Shown here: piece after piece, positions 8,476-18,465 of the stretch | Numbering within the stretch: position 1 is the stretch's first letter | Layout of the letters: every line of letters begins with the position of its first letter | Assembly (NCBI GenBank): GCA_029834535.1 | Contig: JAQMWT010000513.1 | Span: forward strand, 1-24,730 | Direction: 5' to 3' | Source: Chrysophaeum taylorii | Taxonomy: Eukaryota > Sar > Pelagophyceae > Pelagomonadales > Pelagomonadaceae | DNA length: 24,730 nucleotides | Position numbers and translations under genes: made by a program | The notes under the pieces: generated by a model | What the model was told of the DNA's origin: nothing | Databases searched by the model: none | The model's input: the letters and a program-made list of their open reading frames with translations, nothing else

Positions 8476-10783
8476 TTAGAGCGTGTTGAGAACCCGCTTC
8501 ACCGCGTGGACGATGCGGACGAGCACGAGCAGCGTGGCGCTCTCCACATTTCCCAGTGGGTCGTGGTCATGCGCCTTCCTGTTCGCGCCTGCGTTGCCAT
8601 TGCAGGGCCAGCCTGCAATTATGACCGGAACGCCTTCATGCGCAACGCGCTCAGCAATAGCGTCATCACTCCAGTCGATGCGACACGATGGATCGCCTTT
8701 GTCACCAGAAAGTTCAAGTGGGACGCTGGGAAAAGATTTTTGAGCCTGGCGAGCTGCGAGGTACCGCACACATGGGCCAGGTTACGTCATGCAAAGAACC
8801 AGGCGCACCGAACGTTCTGAGCGCATACTCCGAGCTGTCTACGGCATAAATGCGCGAGAGCGCCACGCCGGCGTCGGCCAGCGGAGGGAGTTCGTTGCCA
8901 ATGCCGCAGAACAACGACCACAAGGGCTGCGGCCGTCCTCGACATAATGCCGCGGGTGAACACGGGTCGAGCCAGTCGCACATGGCAGCCTCGATCATCA
9001 CAGGGGAGAACGATCTTCCGAGCAGTTTGTACTCGATCTCGCTCGGCATTGCGAGAGTTCGATCTTGCCTCATCCAAGAAGTCGGTGAGGTGGCATCGTC
9101 ATTGAGCCGCACTCCAAGAAGAGCAGCAGCTTGGTCCGGGGTCGGCGCTTTGTATGACACCCGTTGCCTTCGACCTTGTTTCGCAGATGCTTGGGGCAAG
9201 AGGTTGCAGCTCGCGATTATGCTCCTCGCCTTGGTCAAGTCATCACCTCGAGGCAAGGGTTTGGCTGCCAGGACCTCGTTGACGATCGCAACCGCGCCTT
9301 CGATGTTGGTGGCTCCAAGATGCGCGTCGGCGTTGAGAAAAGATCCTGGACGTTCTGTGAGGCAACGTGCGCGGCAGCGTATGTCGTCATCTGGTCGGTC
9401 GTTATCCGTGCCGGTGGACGCGAAGATGCCGTGGGGGCAGCTATGCGAACAGCCTGTCGACGAGTTCGAGCCGATAGCGTGTCTGAAGACGCTAGGTGTG
9501 CAACGACACGTTTTTTTCTCGGGTTGCAACAGCAACGCGTTGCTGAAAAGTACCCTCGGGCGGCTCGATGGTGCCATGTTGGCCAACTGCGAAACGACGG
9601 CTTTGACGCCCAAGGACTGCTCGTAGAGGCAGATATTTCGCCGGGAGTCCTTGTGCCCAACGCCGAGACTATTTTCGGCGAGCATAACCATGCGAAGTGC
9701 AAAGTCCCTTTCGCGCAAGGGCTTGTGGCGTTGCGACGAACACCACCACGACTCGTCCAACGCCGACGAGGACAGGGCGGGGTGTCCCAAATCACAAAGC
9801 CACAAAGGCTCGGGGAAGTCTGTTCGGACGGCGGTATCACCGCGGATGGCGCGGCGAGCACGGGCAAACTGCGTGAGGTCGTCAAGCCCTAGTTTAAGGG
9901 CGAATAACGACGTCGAAACCCGCAATTTGCTTACGGCGGCGTCCCAGGCCGTTGACGTCGGCATGTCAAGACGGAGCGTGTACACGGCCCAGGTCACAAA
10001 GTCCAACGGCGTTGCGAGTTCAGGAGGATGACTCCACGTTGCCAGCAGCGTGTGCGGGGTGAGGCTTTTCCAGATGTCGTGCACCATGCGAACTCCTACC
10101 TCGCGAAACCAAAATAGGCGAAACGGTTCCAATCGTTCGTGCGATCCTCCCCCGGCGACATCATTGGGACGCACGTGTGATGGTGGCACCCGGCTCACTT
10201 TCCCTTCGTATGTCAACCCGAGATCGCCTTTCGTTTCCAGCCAGGCTACACACACATGTTTCTTGCCACGTCGCGGAAGCGATGGCCAGTCCTCTTCATT
10301 GAGCGCGACGCATGGAAGTAGCTTTTTGGCCCAAACCGCCAAGCGCACCAACGACCCCGGGTCGTGGAGGTCGGATTCTCCAGTCGAAACGCTCTCTCTC
10401 GGTGCGTCGTGCTCCAGTACTCCAAAAGCTGTTGGAGACGCCGCGGGCGCGGAGGTACGGATAACGTCGACTTTGCTGCTGGTGCATGCTGAGAGTATCT
10501 CGACGAGCTTGTGCGTGCCCTGGCGGCTCTGGGCGCGCGCGGCCAGCCCGAGCTCTTTGTTCACTAGGACGATCCTCTCCGATGTGGTGATGTATCCCGT
10601 TGATTCTTTGTTTCTGAGCTCGTTGATGACAGTGGCTTCGCGCTGTAATCGATCTTGAGCCCGAGAATCAAATTCCATCAGGCCACTTGCCCAACCGACG
10701 GACGTAGGTTGATGGACCCCCTGGGAACGAAGGAACAAAGCGCCAAAAAAGTGCACGAGGATGGTGCGCTGCGTGTCGGCCAA
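8476..10783 (-). CDS. DRM-like permuted cytosine-5 DNA methyltransferase
   Basis: The enzyme would transfer a methyl group from S-adenosylmethionine to cytosine in DNA. From the ATG at 10783, motifs appear in this order: a motif VI candidate VMLAENSLGVG (residues 366-376), a motif VIII-like RPRVLFSN (408-415), a motif IX/X-like segment with LLG near 555 and LLGRSFSPVMI near 587-597, then motif I LFCGIGN (624-630) and the acidic YAVDSSEYA (646-654). The catalytic block GWPCNGNAGANR (Cys codon 8602-8604) lies near the C-terminus, and the protein stops about 40 residues later. Motifs I to IV at the end is the circular permutation typical of plant DRM proteins, whereas DNMT3 has the opposite order. 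Motif VI reads ENS rather than ENV. The frame shifts once or twice between 8740 and 8790; no phase-correct intron was found. The first 340 residues are unrecognised, with a possible upstream exon to 10926. Confidence 0.75.
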
Positions 10784-11109
10784 TCAAGACAATCTCGCAC
10801 GACAGCAAGAAAACACACTTCTGAGCTCAACCTGCCAAGGCACGCGCGATGCACCTCATCTCGTGGGTGAGTTTGTCTGCGAGAGGGCACCAACTCGGCC
10901 GCGCGGGGCCAGAGCGCTGTATCCATTTCCTTCGACGCGAGAACATCGTGGCTTCTCCTTTAACTACATATTAGAAACAAAACCCTCGTAGCAGTCGACT
11001 TTTTAAACACTTATTAGTTAACTAGCTCGCATGCACTCCTAAAATCTAGCTCTGCGTTAGTTCCCCCTCGAGAGGAGCACAATGGTGAAGAAGAGGCGGC
11101 GGACCATCC
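10784..11109. promoter_or_regulatory. Divergent intergenic region
   Basis: It lies between the minus-strand methyltransferase and the plus-strand SET-like gene. About 10960-11060 is AT-rich and contains TTTTTAAACAC and TTAGTTAACTAG, so it may serve as a shared promoter. A second minus-strand open frame (ATG at 10926) may be an upstream methyltransferase exon, but no phase-correct intron is obvious. An upstream plus-strand ATG at 11082 is in another frame. Confidence 0.4.
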
Positions 11110-11975
11110 ATGGCGTCACAACACAAACATCGACGACCGCAGCGCACTCTGTTCAATGCCAGGTTGCGTGGATGGCCATGGAATTCGCAGACGAGGGATG
11201 TGCTCCTGAAGAGCTACGAATTGCTGGTCAAAGGCCATGTGAGCGCAGTGCGCCAGCAGACAGTCCCATCGGCGCTGAGTGGAGAAGCGGCAAAAGCGAT
11301 ACAAACGGCGCTCGCGCGTTCACCGACCGACGCTTTTCTAGAGCGATGTGTCAGTGCCGTTGATGACAAAAACCGCAAGTTCATCGTATTGCCACGACGG
11401 TAGGTTGCGAAATGTGGCGTAAATCGAGGACTTGGCCGCTTTCGCGAGGCACTCCCTTTTCTTCGACAGTGGGTCGATGGAATGAAATCGTGTACTCTGT
11501 ACTATGACGACACGTGCGGTGTGGGTCTCAGGGTTCGCCATGACATGAAGTTGTATGATGTTGTTGTGATCGGCCGGCGCGATGCGGATTCTCCAATTAC
11601 AGAAACTACATGGAGAAGAAGCCCTGCGTCCGTTTCGGGGTCCATTCAACCTCATCAACGCCGGTTGCGCAAGACCTGCGAGCATCCGCTTCATCTTTTT
11701 GGAGGAACACGCCCTTAGTTCGCGCAGTTGCACTTCGATCCATCGCGGAGGGTGATGTGTTGTTCGCTCCGTATCGTCCCAAAGCTGCGACATGGCAGTG
11801 CGAGGCTCCTGGCTGTACCAGTGACGTCGCCGAAGACTCTGGAAAGTGGACCGACGAGAATGAGGAGCCGCTGGGCGGGGATGGGGATTATCCCCAGAAC
11901 GATGATATGATGCCGACTACCTCCCCCGGGCCGACGACGACGACCGAGAGGAAGAACGGTAGGTCTCACAACTGA
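11110..11975 (+). pseudogene. SET-like lysine methyltransferase, fragmentary frames
   Basis: Three frames carry a SET-like order of motifs. The first exon (ATG 11110 to about 11385) encodes an unrecognised helical segment ending DDKNRKF. A probable intron ends at TTCTTCGACAG (about 11469), leading to SCTLYYDDTCGVGL. A second frame has FNLINAGCARPASIRFIFLEEHA, whose NLINAGC (11648-11668) corresponds to the SET NHxC region. A third frame has LVRAVALRSIAEGDVLFAPY (to 11774), the usual SET ending with Tyr, then WQCEAPGC like a post-SET cysteine patch. The changes of frame near 11575 and 11715 look like single-base indels rather than introns. SET enzymes methylate lysines, mostly on histones. The canonical NHxC His is replaced by Ala, so activity is doubtful. 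The tail is acidic and unclear; the call rests on short motifs. Confidence 0.45.
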
Positions 11976-12415
11976 CCATGATACTTAAAGATGCGCTCCT
12001 CTGGCGTCGTTGCCTACGATGGTAGAATCCGTGTCGGAGCTTTTCGGAACGTAAAGCGAAAACTGCGAACATAGCATACGAACGCACGGCGTGTGCGCCG
12101 CTCGCATTCGCTTTCTTCTTCAACACTGCCACGCGAGCCCCTATCTCGTCTACTGTTCTTCGCGGCGGCGGCGCCGTCGAGGCTCCTCCAAACTCACTCG
12201 ACGAGGACGTATATTACGCCGTCGCCGACAACGGACCGCACCCATATTGTGGCGAGGCGGCAGCAACCCCGGCAAAAACGCCCATCTCGTCGGTGCTTGA
12301 GGGCAGATTCATAGATGATCCAAAGGGGTGCGGTGTTTCATGCGCAGGTGGAGTGGCGTTGGAGCGCGTCCGTTGGAGTGGTGATGGAGCGCGTCCGATG
12401 GGGAGGGAAATCGGT
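11976..12415. other. Unassigned interval between convergent genes
   Basis: One plus-strand frame is open from about 12024 to 12562 and looks fairly natural (for example NSLDEDVYYAVADNGPHPYCGE at 12193-12258), so it could be a 3' exon of the SET-like gene. It would then overlap the 3' end of the opposite gene. A minus-strand frame at 11917-12132 is equally open. I cannot choose between them. Confidence 0.3.
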
Positions 12416-14686
12416 CTAGTTTCGGGAGCCAGCGCAAGTAGACGCGGACCCTGGCTTGTAGGGATGTGCAGGGAACAGCCTGAGGAAGGTAACCGGAGGA
12501 ACATCGTAGAACGAAGCAGACTTGAGCACCACACAGTCACGTGGAAAAGGGACTGGCACTGATGATTCGTGGACGCAGTGGGATGGAAAGGCAATAGCGG
12601 CAAGGCGCTCGTGAAAGCACACTGCTTGGTGTTTGGGGGAAGAAGGGTCCGAAGCCTTCCATGCGACGATGCCACACGGATGGGTTTTGAGAAAGGCGGA
12701 CACGGTCGCGTTCCGCGGTGGAGACACGTGCAGCAGCGCGACAACCGTAATGTTTCCGCCTTCCGAGTAAGCATTGTGCGGCCGATAACGCCCAGCAACA
12801 ATTTGCTGTTGAAAGATGTGCACTTGCACGCACTTGCCGTCATTGAATTGAAAAGCGCTGCGGACGGCAGCATCAAGTCCCTCCCAAAGCGGGCGGAAAA
12901 AAGCCCACTGCCGGTGGTCATTAAACACGTCTTCAAATCGGCACATTCGCCTTGCGGCTTCTCGCTCCTTTTTATCTGTGTAAATGTCACTGACATTATC
13001 TCAGGGGGGGTCTCACTTGTGGCGAAGTCGTGGGTATAGTTGCAGAATGAGCGCGTGTGCCCAAACACTGCGCTGAAGGCGCACGTTTGTCGCGTTTGCC
13101 GGCCGTCCACAATGCCGAAGGCAACTCGCTGCACCAAATCACACGGCACGTGTGCTTCGGACAACATTGTCTTGACTGGCGGCCACTCTAGAAAGTTCTC
13201 ACCCTCCGCAACAAAGGCGAACCCAGTTCCACCATCACGATGCGGTCCACCACGACGAGGTGCTGTTTCGGCTTCCAATTCAGGTTCCAGCAAATCATTC
13301 CGTCGGCAACGCTTTTTGCGATGTCGTGCTGTCGGCTTGTCCGGGCCAGTGTCATTGGAAAAGGGACTTTTTTTCTGGGAAGCAAGTGCATTGTCTTCAT
13401 CATCATAAACGTTCGGGTAAGCACGTGATGAACGGCGTTTCTCTTGCCAATTCGCGAGCCAAAAAACGCAAAGAAAGAATCGTGCATCGCTCTGCACCTG
13501 TGGTCGCATGTCTTCGACGCGATGCTTTAGGTATGTCACTCGAGATTGACTCACGTCGCAAAGATGGGGCGGTAAGAATTCCACATTCGGAGTGACCGTG
13601 TGCACCTCGGTGGGATGCAAATGGACCATTTCCAATGGAAGCAGCGGGCCGCTCGTCCGGACGTATCAGTCGATCCAAATCGAGGTGGCCTCCATTCTGC
13701 ACAAATCAAAGGGTGCCAAAAAGTATGCAGCCAATCGCAAACGATGTGTCGATCACGAACTTACGATCCCAATCACCTACAGGATCGGCTCAGTATTGGT
13801 CGTAGCTTCCCTTCACGAATTCCGCAATCACGGCACCACGAATCCCGCCACGCAGTTCGTGCTCGTGCACGGACGTCCACTGCGTCATCGACGCGAGTGG
13901 TTTGACATGAAACGATCGAGGTTGAGGTCGGTCGTCTGGACGAGGTTCAGCGTCTACTGATGAAGCGGGGACCGTGGCTCGAGACCAAAAGTCGGCTTTC
14001 TCATTAAGCACAGAACATGCCCACGTCGGGAACACACTCGTCCCGTTCAACGACGTGATAACAACACCCGGCGACCTTGACACCGGAGTTGCACCATCTG
14101 CAATGTCAGTCGTAGGTCGTTCCACATTAACGTACCACTGGATGGCTTCGCCGACTACAGCGAAGATGACATCGCGGAGGTCGACGTTCACGAAGTTCGC
14201 GTGCCGGAAGACCAAGTTGCATAGCGAGATGAGGTGCTCCCTCCCCAACATTTTTTTCACAAACTCGGGAGGGTAAAGCCCGATGCTGCGTCCACTCAGC
14301 GCCGCGGCCACAAGACTTTCACACGTCTTGGGGACTTGTATGAGGACGGCGCGGCCTTGGGTTTCCTGACGACGCGCCTTGCTTCCCATCCGTCGCATGA
14401 TGTCGTGCACCACAGCACGGCTCTCCTCAGTCCTCGCCTTCGTCGAGAAGTCCTAGAAACGGGGAGAAGGAATCGGGGGGGGTCGTCTGGTAGTGACGTC
14501 TGCGAGCAAAGCACTGAGCCGACGCAGTGTTGAAGCAATGCGATCTTTCGCGGCACAACGGTCTCCGTGCCGAAGGGGGAGGGCCGCATCGAAGATGACG
14601 TAAAAGATGTGGAAGTTCGCGTGAAGTTCAATTGTAGCCAAAGCTACAAAGGTGTGCAAACGAAAATGTAGATTTCTGGCATCCAC
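12416..14686 (-). CDS. Multi-exon protein of unknown function, 5' end cut by repeats
   Basis: Exon 1 runs 14686-14498 (DARNLHFRLHTFVALATI onward). Exon 2 from 14452 covers ESLVAAALSGRSIGLYPPEF and WTSVHEHELRGG. A later stretch has PLLPLEMVHLHPTEVHTVTP and a basic KKRCRRNDLLEPE segment. After a 41-nt intron the last exon carries MCRFEDVFNDHRQWAFF, GGNITVVALLHVSPP and CHERLAA-like His-rich patches, ending at a TAG at 12416. I do not recognise the family. No ATG precedes exon 2, and the frame meets a TAA just inside the repeat unit starting at 14682, so the true start was probably lost to that insertion. Between 13665 and 13792 the best frames are interrupted by TGA codons, so an intron is mis-modelled there or the gene is decaying. 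Confidence 0.5.
12976..13016 (-). other. Intron, 41 nt
   Basis: The minus-strand donor is CCACAA|GTGAGA and the acceptor ATTTACACAG|ATAAAAAG. The split codon A|AT gives Asn and links HDFAT to KKEREAARRMCRFED across two frames. Confidence 0.8.
14453..14497 (-). other. Intron, 45 nt
   Basis: The acceptor is strong, with a pyrimidine-rich CTTCTCCCCGTTTCTAG|GAC; the donor GAC|GTCACT is weak. It joins LSALLAD to DFSTKARTEESRAVV in phase 0. Confidence 0.6.
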
Positions 14687-14790
14687 AATTATTAATTGGG
14701 AAAATGTCAGTCAGTGTGTCACGACAGATTAACGGAACTCTACTTTCTGTTCAAATGCCTATGTATGCTCGAAACGGGCCGACAAAATCT

Positions 14791-14827
14791 GCGTTTTGTG
14801 AAGCCGATTTATTTCAAAACGCTTCAC
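14791..14827. repeat. Two overlapping inverted repeats near the unit start
   Basis: GCGTTTTG (14791-14798) pairs with CAAAACGC (14815-14822), and GTGAAGC (14798-14804) pairs with GCTTCAC (14821-14827). The two hairpins share bases and so exclude each other. The same arrangement recurs in unit 6 near 22617-22655 and partly in unit 4. Confidence 0.6.
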
Positions 14828-14836
14828 CCGCGACCT

Positions 14837-14854
14837 ACTAACTAACTAACTAAC
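14837..14854. repeat. TAAC microsatellite
   Basis: About four copies of the tetranucleotide CTAA, at a point where unit 1 diverges from the other units, which instead continue with CTACTTTCTGTTC. It may mark an internal rearrangement junction. Confidence 0.7.
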
Positions 14855-15255
14855 TTCAGACCTCTCCCGAGCATGGGAGCCAGGCCGGACCGACAGGTGC
14901 CAGTCCGGAATCACGGGCCTGTAGACGAGGAGCGCCGAAAGGTCGGTCGGCGGAGAGTGACCATCAAGCTTGTCGCCATGCGACGAGGAGACCGCGATGT
15001 GACTGACAACCAACTCGTCGATAACCTTCCGTCTTCGCCCCCCGGCCATACCCCGTCCCACTGCGAACGTTCCGGCTGCCAACCGGCCCGCTCGGGAGGC
15101 GAATAGGTGCCAACCTACGCCGGGAGGGCGGATGCCCTCGCAAGGCTCAGGATTCATGAGGCACCGTCCTCCATCGCAACCGCAGTCGGCGATCAGGGTA
15201 AGGGTACGACCTACTTTCTGTTCTTTTGGTAATGTATGCGCCAAAAGCATTAATG

Positions 15256-15266
15256 TTTATAAAATG
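15256..15266 (+). promoter_or_regulatory. Conserved TATA-like box TTTATAAAATG
   Basis: The same 11-mer occurs at about 17436, 17842, 18663, 22708 and 24641, always after a conserved CTACTTTCTGTTC segment and a GAGCCAAAAGC-like motif. It is missing from the degraded 5' part of unit 5. Position and sequence suggest a promoter carried by each unit; the transcript is unknown. Confidence 0.5.
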
Positions 15267-16322
15267 TTTTGTTCTTGCTATCTACGGCGAGCCTTGTAGT
15301 ATCGGAGAGACCGTAGAAGTTTGAGCGAGAATCTGGGGTAGTTGCTGTACGTACGTCTCGAGTTCGGATCCTGGTAGTATTTCGAAGGAGAAAACCCTTA
15401 GGCGAGAGTATTTCGAAGAAGAAAACCCGTAGTATTCGTTTAAAAGAAAACCCTGTCGGATGGTCGATTTGTATGCTGGCTGTATGCTGGCGTAGTCGTA
15501 GATCGCGAGTAATTCGAGGAAGAAAACCCTAACCTTCCGTCTTCGCCCCTCGGCCGATCTTTTTTGAAGTAAGGTTGACGCGTGCGACGGCGATGGAGCC
15601 TTCGCCTGGCAAACGGGACGACGCGCTCGAGCCAGGGACGCGAGCCTCGACGCCGGCATGGCATGCCGGGGGGCTCCATCTTTTCTTTCGGGGTTCTTTC
15701 GGGCTTCTGGCGCGCGCAAAAATGCGACGCGATTTCGCCTTTTTTGCGCGCGAACTCTTCGGTACGCGCGATGCGTGCCGGCGTCTTCGTCGCCGCTGCG
15801 ACCGGCCACCGAAATCGACAACGGCTTGCCGCGCGCGCGTCTGCGGTCAAAGCCCGCTTCCACGGCCACGACTCGCTCTTCCGACGGGACGTCCTCGAGA
15901 AGGCGCGAGAGCGAACGAGACTCGACCGTCGACTCGGTGGATCGAACATCGTTTCACCTTCGATACGATGCGTGCCGGCGGCTTCGTCGCCGCTGCGAGC
16001 GGCCATCGACGTCGCGACCGCGGTCTCGGACTCGCCCGCGGGTTGACGTCCAGTCGACAAACCCGAAAAAAAACTCGGCGGCTCGCTCGACGGGCGGCGC
16101 ACCGCGCCGCCGGGCAGCACACCGCGCCGCCGGGCAGCGCTTCGATACGATGCGTCGGCGTCTTCGTCGCCGCCGTCGCGACCGCGGGTTGACGTCCAGT
16201 CGACCAATCCGAAATAAAAACTCGACGGCGCGTCGAGCTCGACGCGTGCGCCAGCGCTTCGATACGATGCGTGCCGGCGTCTTCGTCGCCGCTGCGAGCG
16301 GCCACCGCCGTCGCGGACTCGA

Positions 16323-16412
16323 ACTCGGACTCGCCCGCGGACTCGGACTCGCCCGCGGACTCGGACTCGCCCGCGGACTCGGACTCGCCCGCGGACTCGG
16401 ACTCGCCCGCGG
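16323..16412. repeat. Tandem 18-bp repeat, five copies
   Basis: Five uninterrupted copies of ACTCGGACTCGCCCGCGG. Shorter, imperfect versions occur in the equivalent places of unit 4 (about 20265-20312) and unit 5 (about 21697-21742). There are no spacers between copies, so this is an ordinary minisatellite. Confidence 0.9.
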
Positions 16413-17180
16413 TGTCCAGTCGACCAACCCGAATAAAAACTCCGCGGAGCGGCGCGCCGGCGCTCGACGCGTCTGCCAGCGCTTCGATACGATGCGTGCC
16501 GGCGTTCGTCGCCGCTTCGATACGATGCGTGCCGGCGTCTTCATCGCCGCTGCGAGCGGCCACCGCCTTCGCGACCGCGGCCTCGGACTCTACGAGCGCG
16601 CCGCGCGCCCGCGCGCCGACGACCGGCCGCGCGCCCGCGCGCGTCCACCACGACCGCCCGTGGCCATCGGCCATCGCCCACGGAGACGAAGACCTCCCCG
16701 CTCGCGTCTACGGCGAAGCCCGCTTCCGCGGCCACGCCTCGCTCTTCCCGCTGCGGCCGTCCTCGCCGCGAGAACCTCTGGACCGTCGACCGCGACGGCG
16801 CGTCCGCTATCTATGGATTATGCGCGACGCCCTCCTTCTCACTACGCCCGCCGCCACCCCGGCGCCTATTGTCTATAATGAAATACTCCATTAAACAAAG
16901 CGGCCATCCGCCATCTCATAGTCCATCTCATAGTCCATCCGCAAAAAACGCAAAGCCGAAAATAAAGAGGCATAACGCTAACCCCCAGAACGCTTCGCGC
17001 AACGGAAAGGAAGGAAAAGGGTACCCACCCTAACCCAAGAACGAAAAAATGCGCAGAAATCTTCAAGAACCGAAAAGACAGAATTTCCAAGGCGTGCGAC
17101 GGCGTTTTTGGTCGGCTCCCGAGACGCGGCGGCCGTCGAGGCGGTGGGGGGTCCGGGGGTGTCCCCCGGCGGGGGGTTTT

Positions 17181-17200
17181 TCGGGGGGCTTGCCCCCCGA
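17181..17200. repeat. 3' hairpin of unit 1
   Basis: TCGGGGGGCTTGCCCCCCGA forms an 8-bp stem with a CTTG loop. The same hairpin is at 18409-18428 and 22453-22472, and in shortened form at 24398-24415. A second, weaker stem, AAGGCC with GGCCTT, lies between it and the terminal CTAG. Confidence 0.8.
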
Positions 17201-17237
17201 GAAAAAGGCCGAAAAAAACCCGACTTGGCCTTACTAG

Positions 17238-17643
17238 TCCACAATAATTAATTGGGAAATGTCAGTCAGTGTGTCCCGACACATTAACGGACCTCTACTT
17301 TCTGTTCAAACGAGCATGTATGCTCGAAACGGTAAGTCAAAATCTGCGTTTTGTAAAGTCAATTGTAAAGTCAAAACTTCAACCCGCGGCCTACTTTCTG
17401 TTCTTTGCTAAATGTATGAGCCAAAAGCCTTAATGTTTATAAAATGTTTTCTTCTTGCCATCTGCGGCGAGAGCCTTGTAGCATGTAGTATCGGAGAAAG
17501 CGAAGAAGTTTGAGCGAGAATCTGGGGTTATTGCCGTACGTACGTCTCGAGTTCGGATCCTGGTGGTCGATTTGTAATGCTGAGAGTAGTAGCCTGGGGA
17601 GCGTGGGCGAAGACTCGGATACGTAGTGCGCCTAGGTCCCTGG
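17238..17643 (+). mobile_element. Repeat unit 2, truncated (406 bp)
   Basis: It begins TCCACAATAATTAATT directly after the CTAG of unit 1 and keeps only the 5' part, including the TATA-like box and the TACGTACGTCTCGAG segment. It stops at CCCTGG without hairpin or CTAG, where unit 3 begins. The missing 3' end indicates truncation by deletion or by insertion of the next unit. Confidence 0.6.
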
Positions 17644-18465
17644 TCCACAATAATTAATTGGGAAATGTCAGTCTGTCCGTCCCGACACATTAACGGAACT
17701 CTACTTTCTGTTCTTTTCCCTATGTATGCTCGAAACGGTAAGTCAAAATCTGCGTTTTGTAAAGTCAATTGTAAAGTCAAAACTTCAACCCGCGGCCTAC
17801 TTTCTGTTCTTTGCTAAATGTATGAGCCAAAAGCATTGCTATTTATAAAATGTTAGACCATCGGCCACCGTCGGCCACACGGATAAATCTCCGTCGTGCC
17901 CCTTCGAAACCCACGCCCTGTCAACTCCAACGGTGCGCGCTCCATTCTCCACCGCCTCATCCCTGTCTACCTCCTCCAACTCGCACCATGGATATTAATA
18001 AAAGACTACTACACCCTTTATTCCCAAGGCCTAATACTCCCCAATGGGGACTCCGCCTCCTCCACCCCGAGCCTGTTGTCTCCTCCCACAGGATCCCACG
18101 GCAAAGAAAGAGAATAAAACGGGCGTGTGGTCGGCGGCCACGTCCACCGCGTCGCGGCACGCAAAGCCGAAAACAACACACGCATAAGCCTTACCGCAGA
18201 AGCCACACGCTCTACCATAAACCCTCATAACGGATCTCAACATGTTCAAGAACCGAAAATGACGAAAAAACAACCGTTGCCACGGCGTGCGACGGCGTTT
18301 TTGGTCGGCACCCGCGTCCGTGCGCGCCAGCAGAGGCCCGGGGGCCTTGGGGGCCGTGGGGTCCGGGGTGTCCCCGGCGGGGGCAGAGCCCCCCAATTCC
18401 CGGGGGGTTCGGGGGGCTTGCCCCCCGAGAAAAAGGCCGAAAAAAACCCGACTTGGCCTTACTAG
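17644..18465 (+). mobile_element. Repeat unit 3 (822 bp)
   Basis: It starts TCCACAATAATTAATT after a G and ends TTACTAG. Its inner module (about 17852-18360) is absent from units 1, 4 and 5 but nearly identical to the 3' half of unit 6 (about 23850-24370). It contains an ATG at 17988 whose frame corresponds to the short open frame in unit 6 but is shifted by one base. Confidence 0.6.

Larger units (their letters stand above)
14682..17237 (+). mobile_element. Repeat unit 1 of a Helitron-like array (2556 bp)
   Basis: It starts TCCACAATTATTAATT right after an A (14681), where unique sequence ends, and terminates in TTACTAG. A GC hairpin (17181-17200) precedes the end by about 37 bp. Inside are a TATA-like box near 15256, a 150-bp segment (about 15087-15220) shared with unit 4, and a GC-rich block (15530-16860) of short CG-heavy repeats such as CTTCGATACGATGCGTGCCG. 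No protein is supported: the long open frames here are Arg-rich by-products of CG repeats. TC at the start, CTAG (CTRR) at the end, insertion after A, and no inverted repeats fit the Helitron pattern; being non-autonomous is inferred from the lack of a Rep/helicase gene. Confidence 0.6.

Noticed and set aside
11338..11793. Minus-strand open frame of 151 codons
   Set aside because: No recognisable domain, whereas the plus strand shows SET-like motifs in order. Not excluded.
16323..16412. Possible CRISPR-like repeats
   Set aside because: The 18-bp copies are directly tandem with no spacers, and the sequence is eukaryotic.
15658..16878. 406-codon open frame in repeat unit 1
   Set aside because: It is Arg- and Ser-rich and arises from CG-heavy short repeats. 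All frames here are similarly open, the other units break the frame, and no domain is visible.
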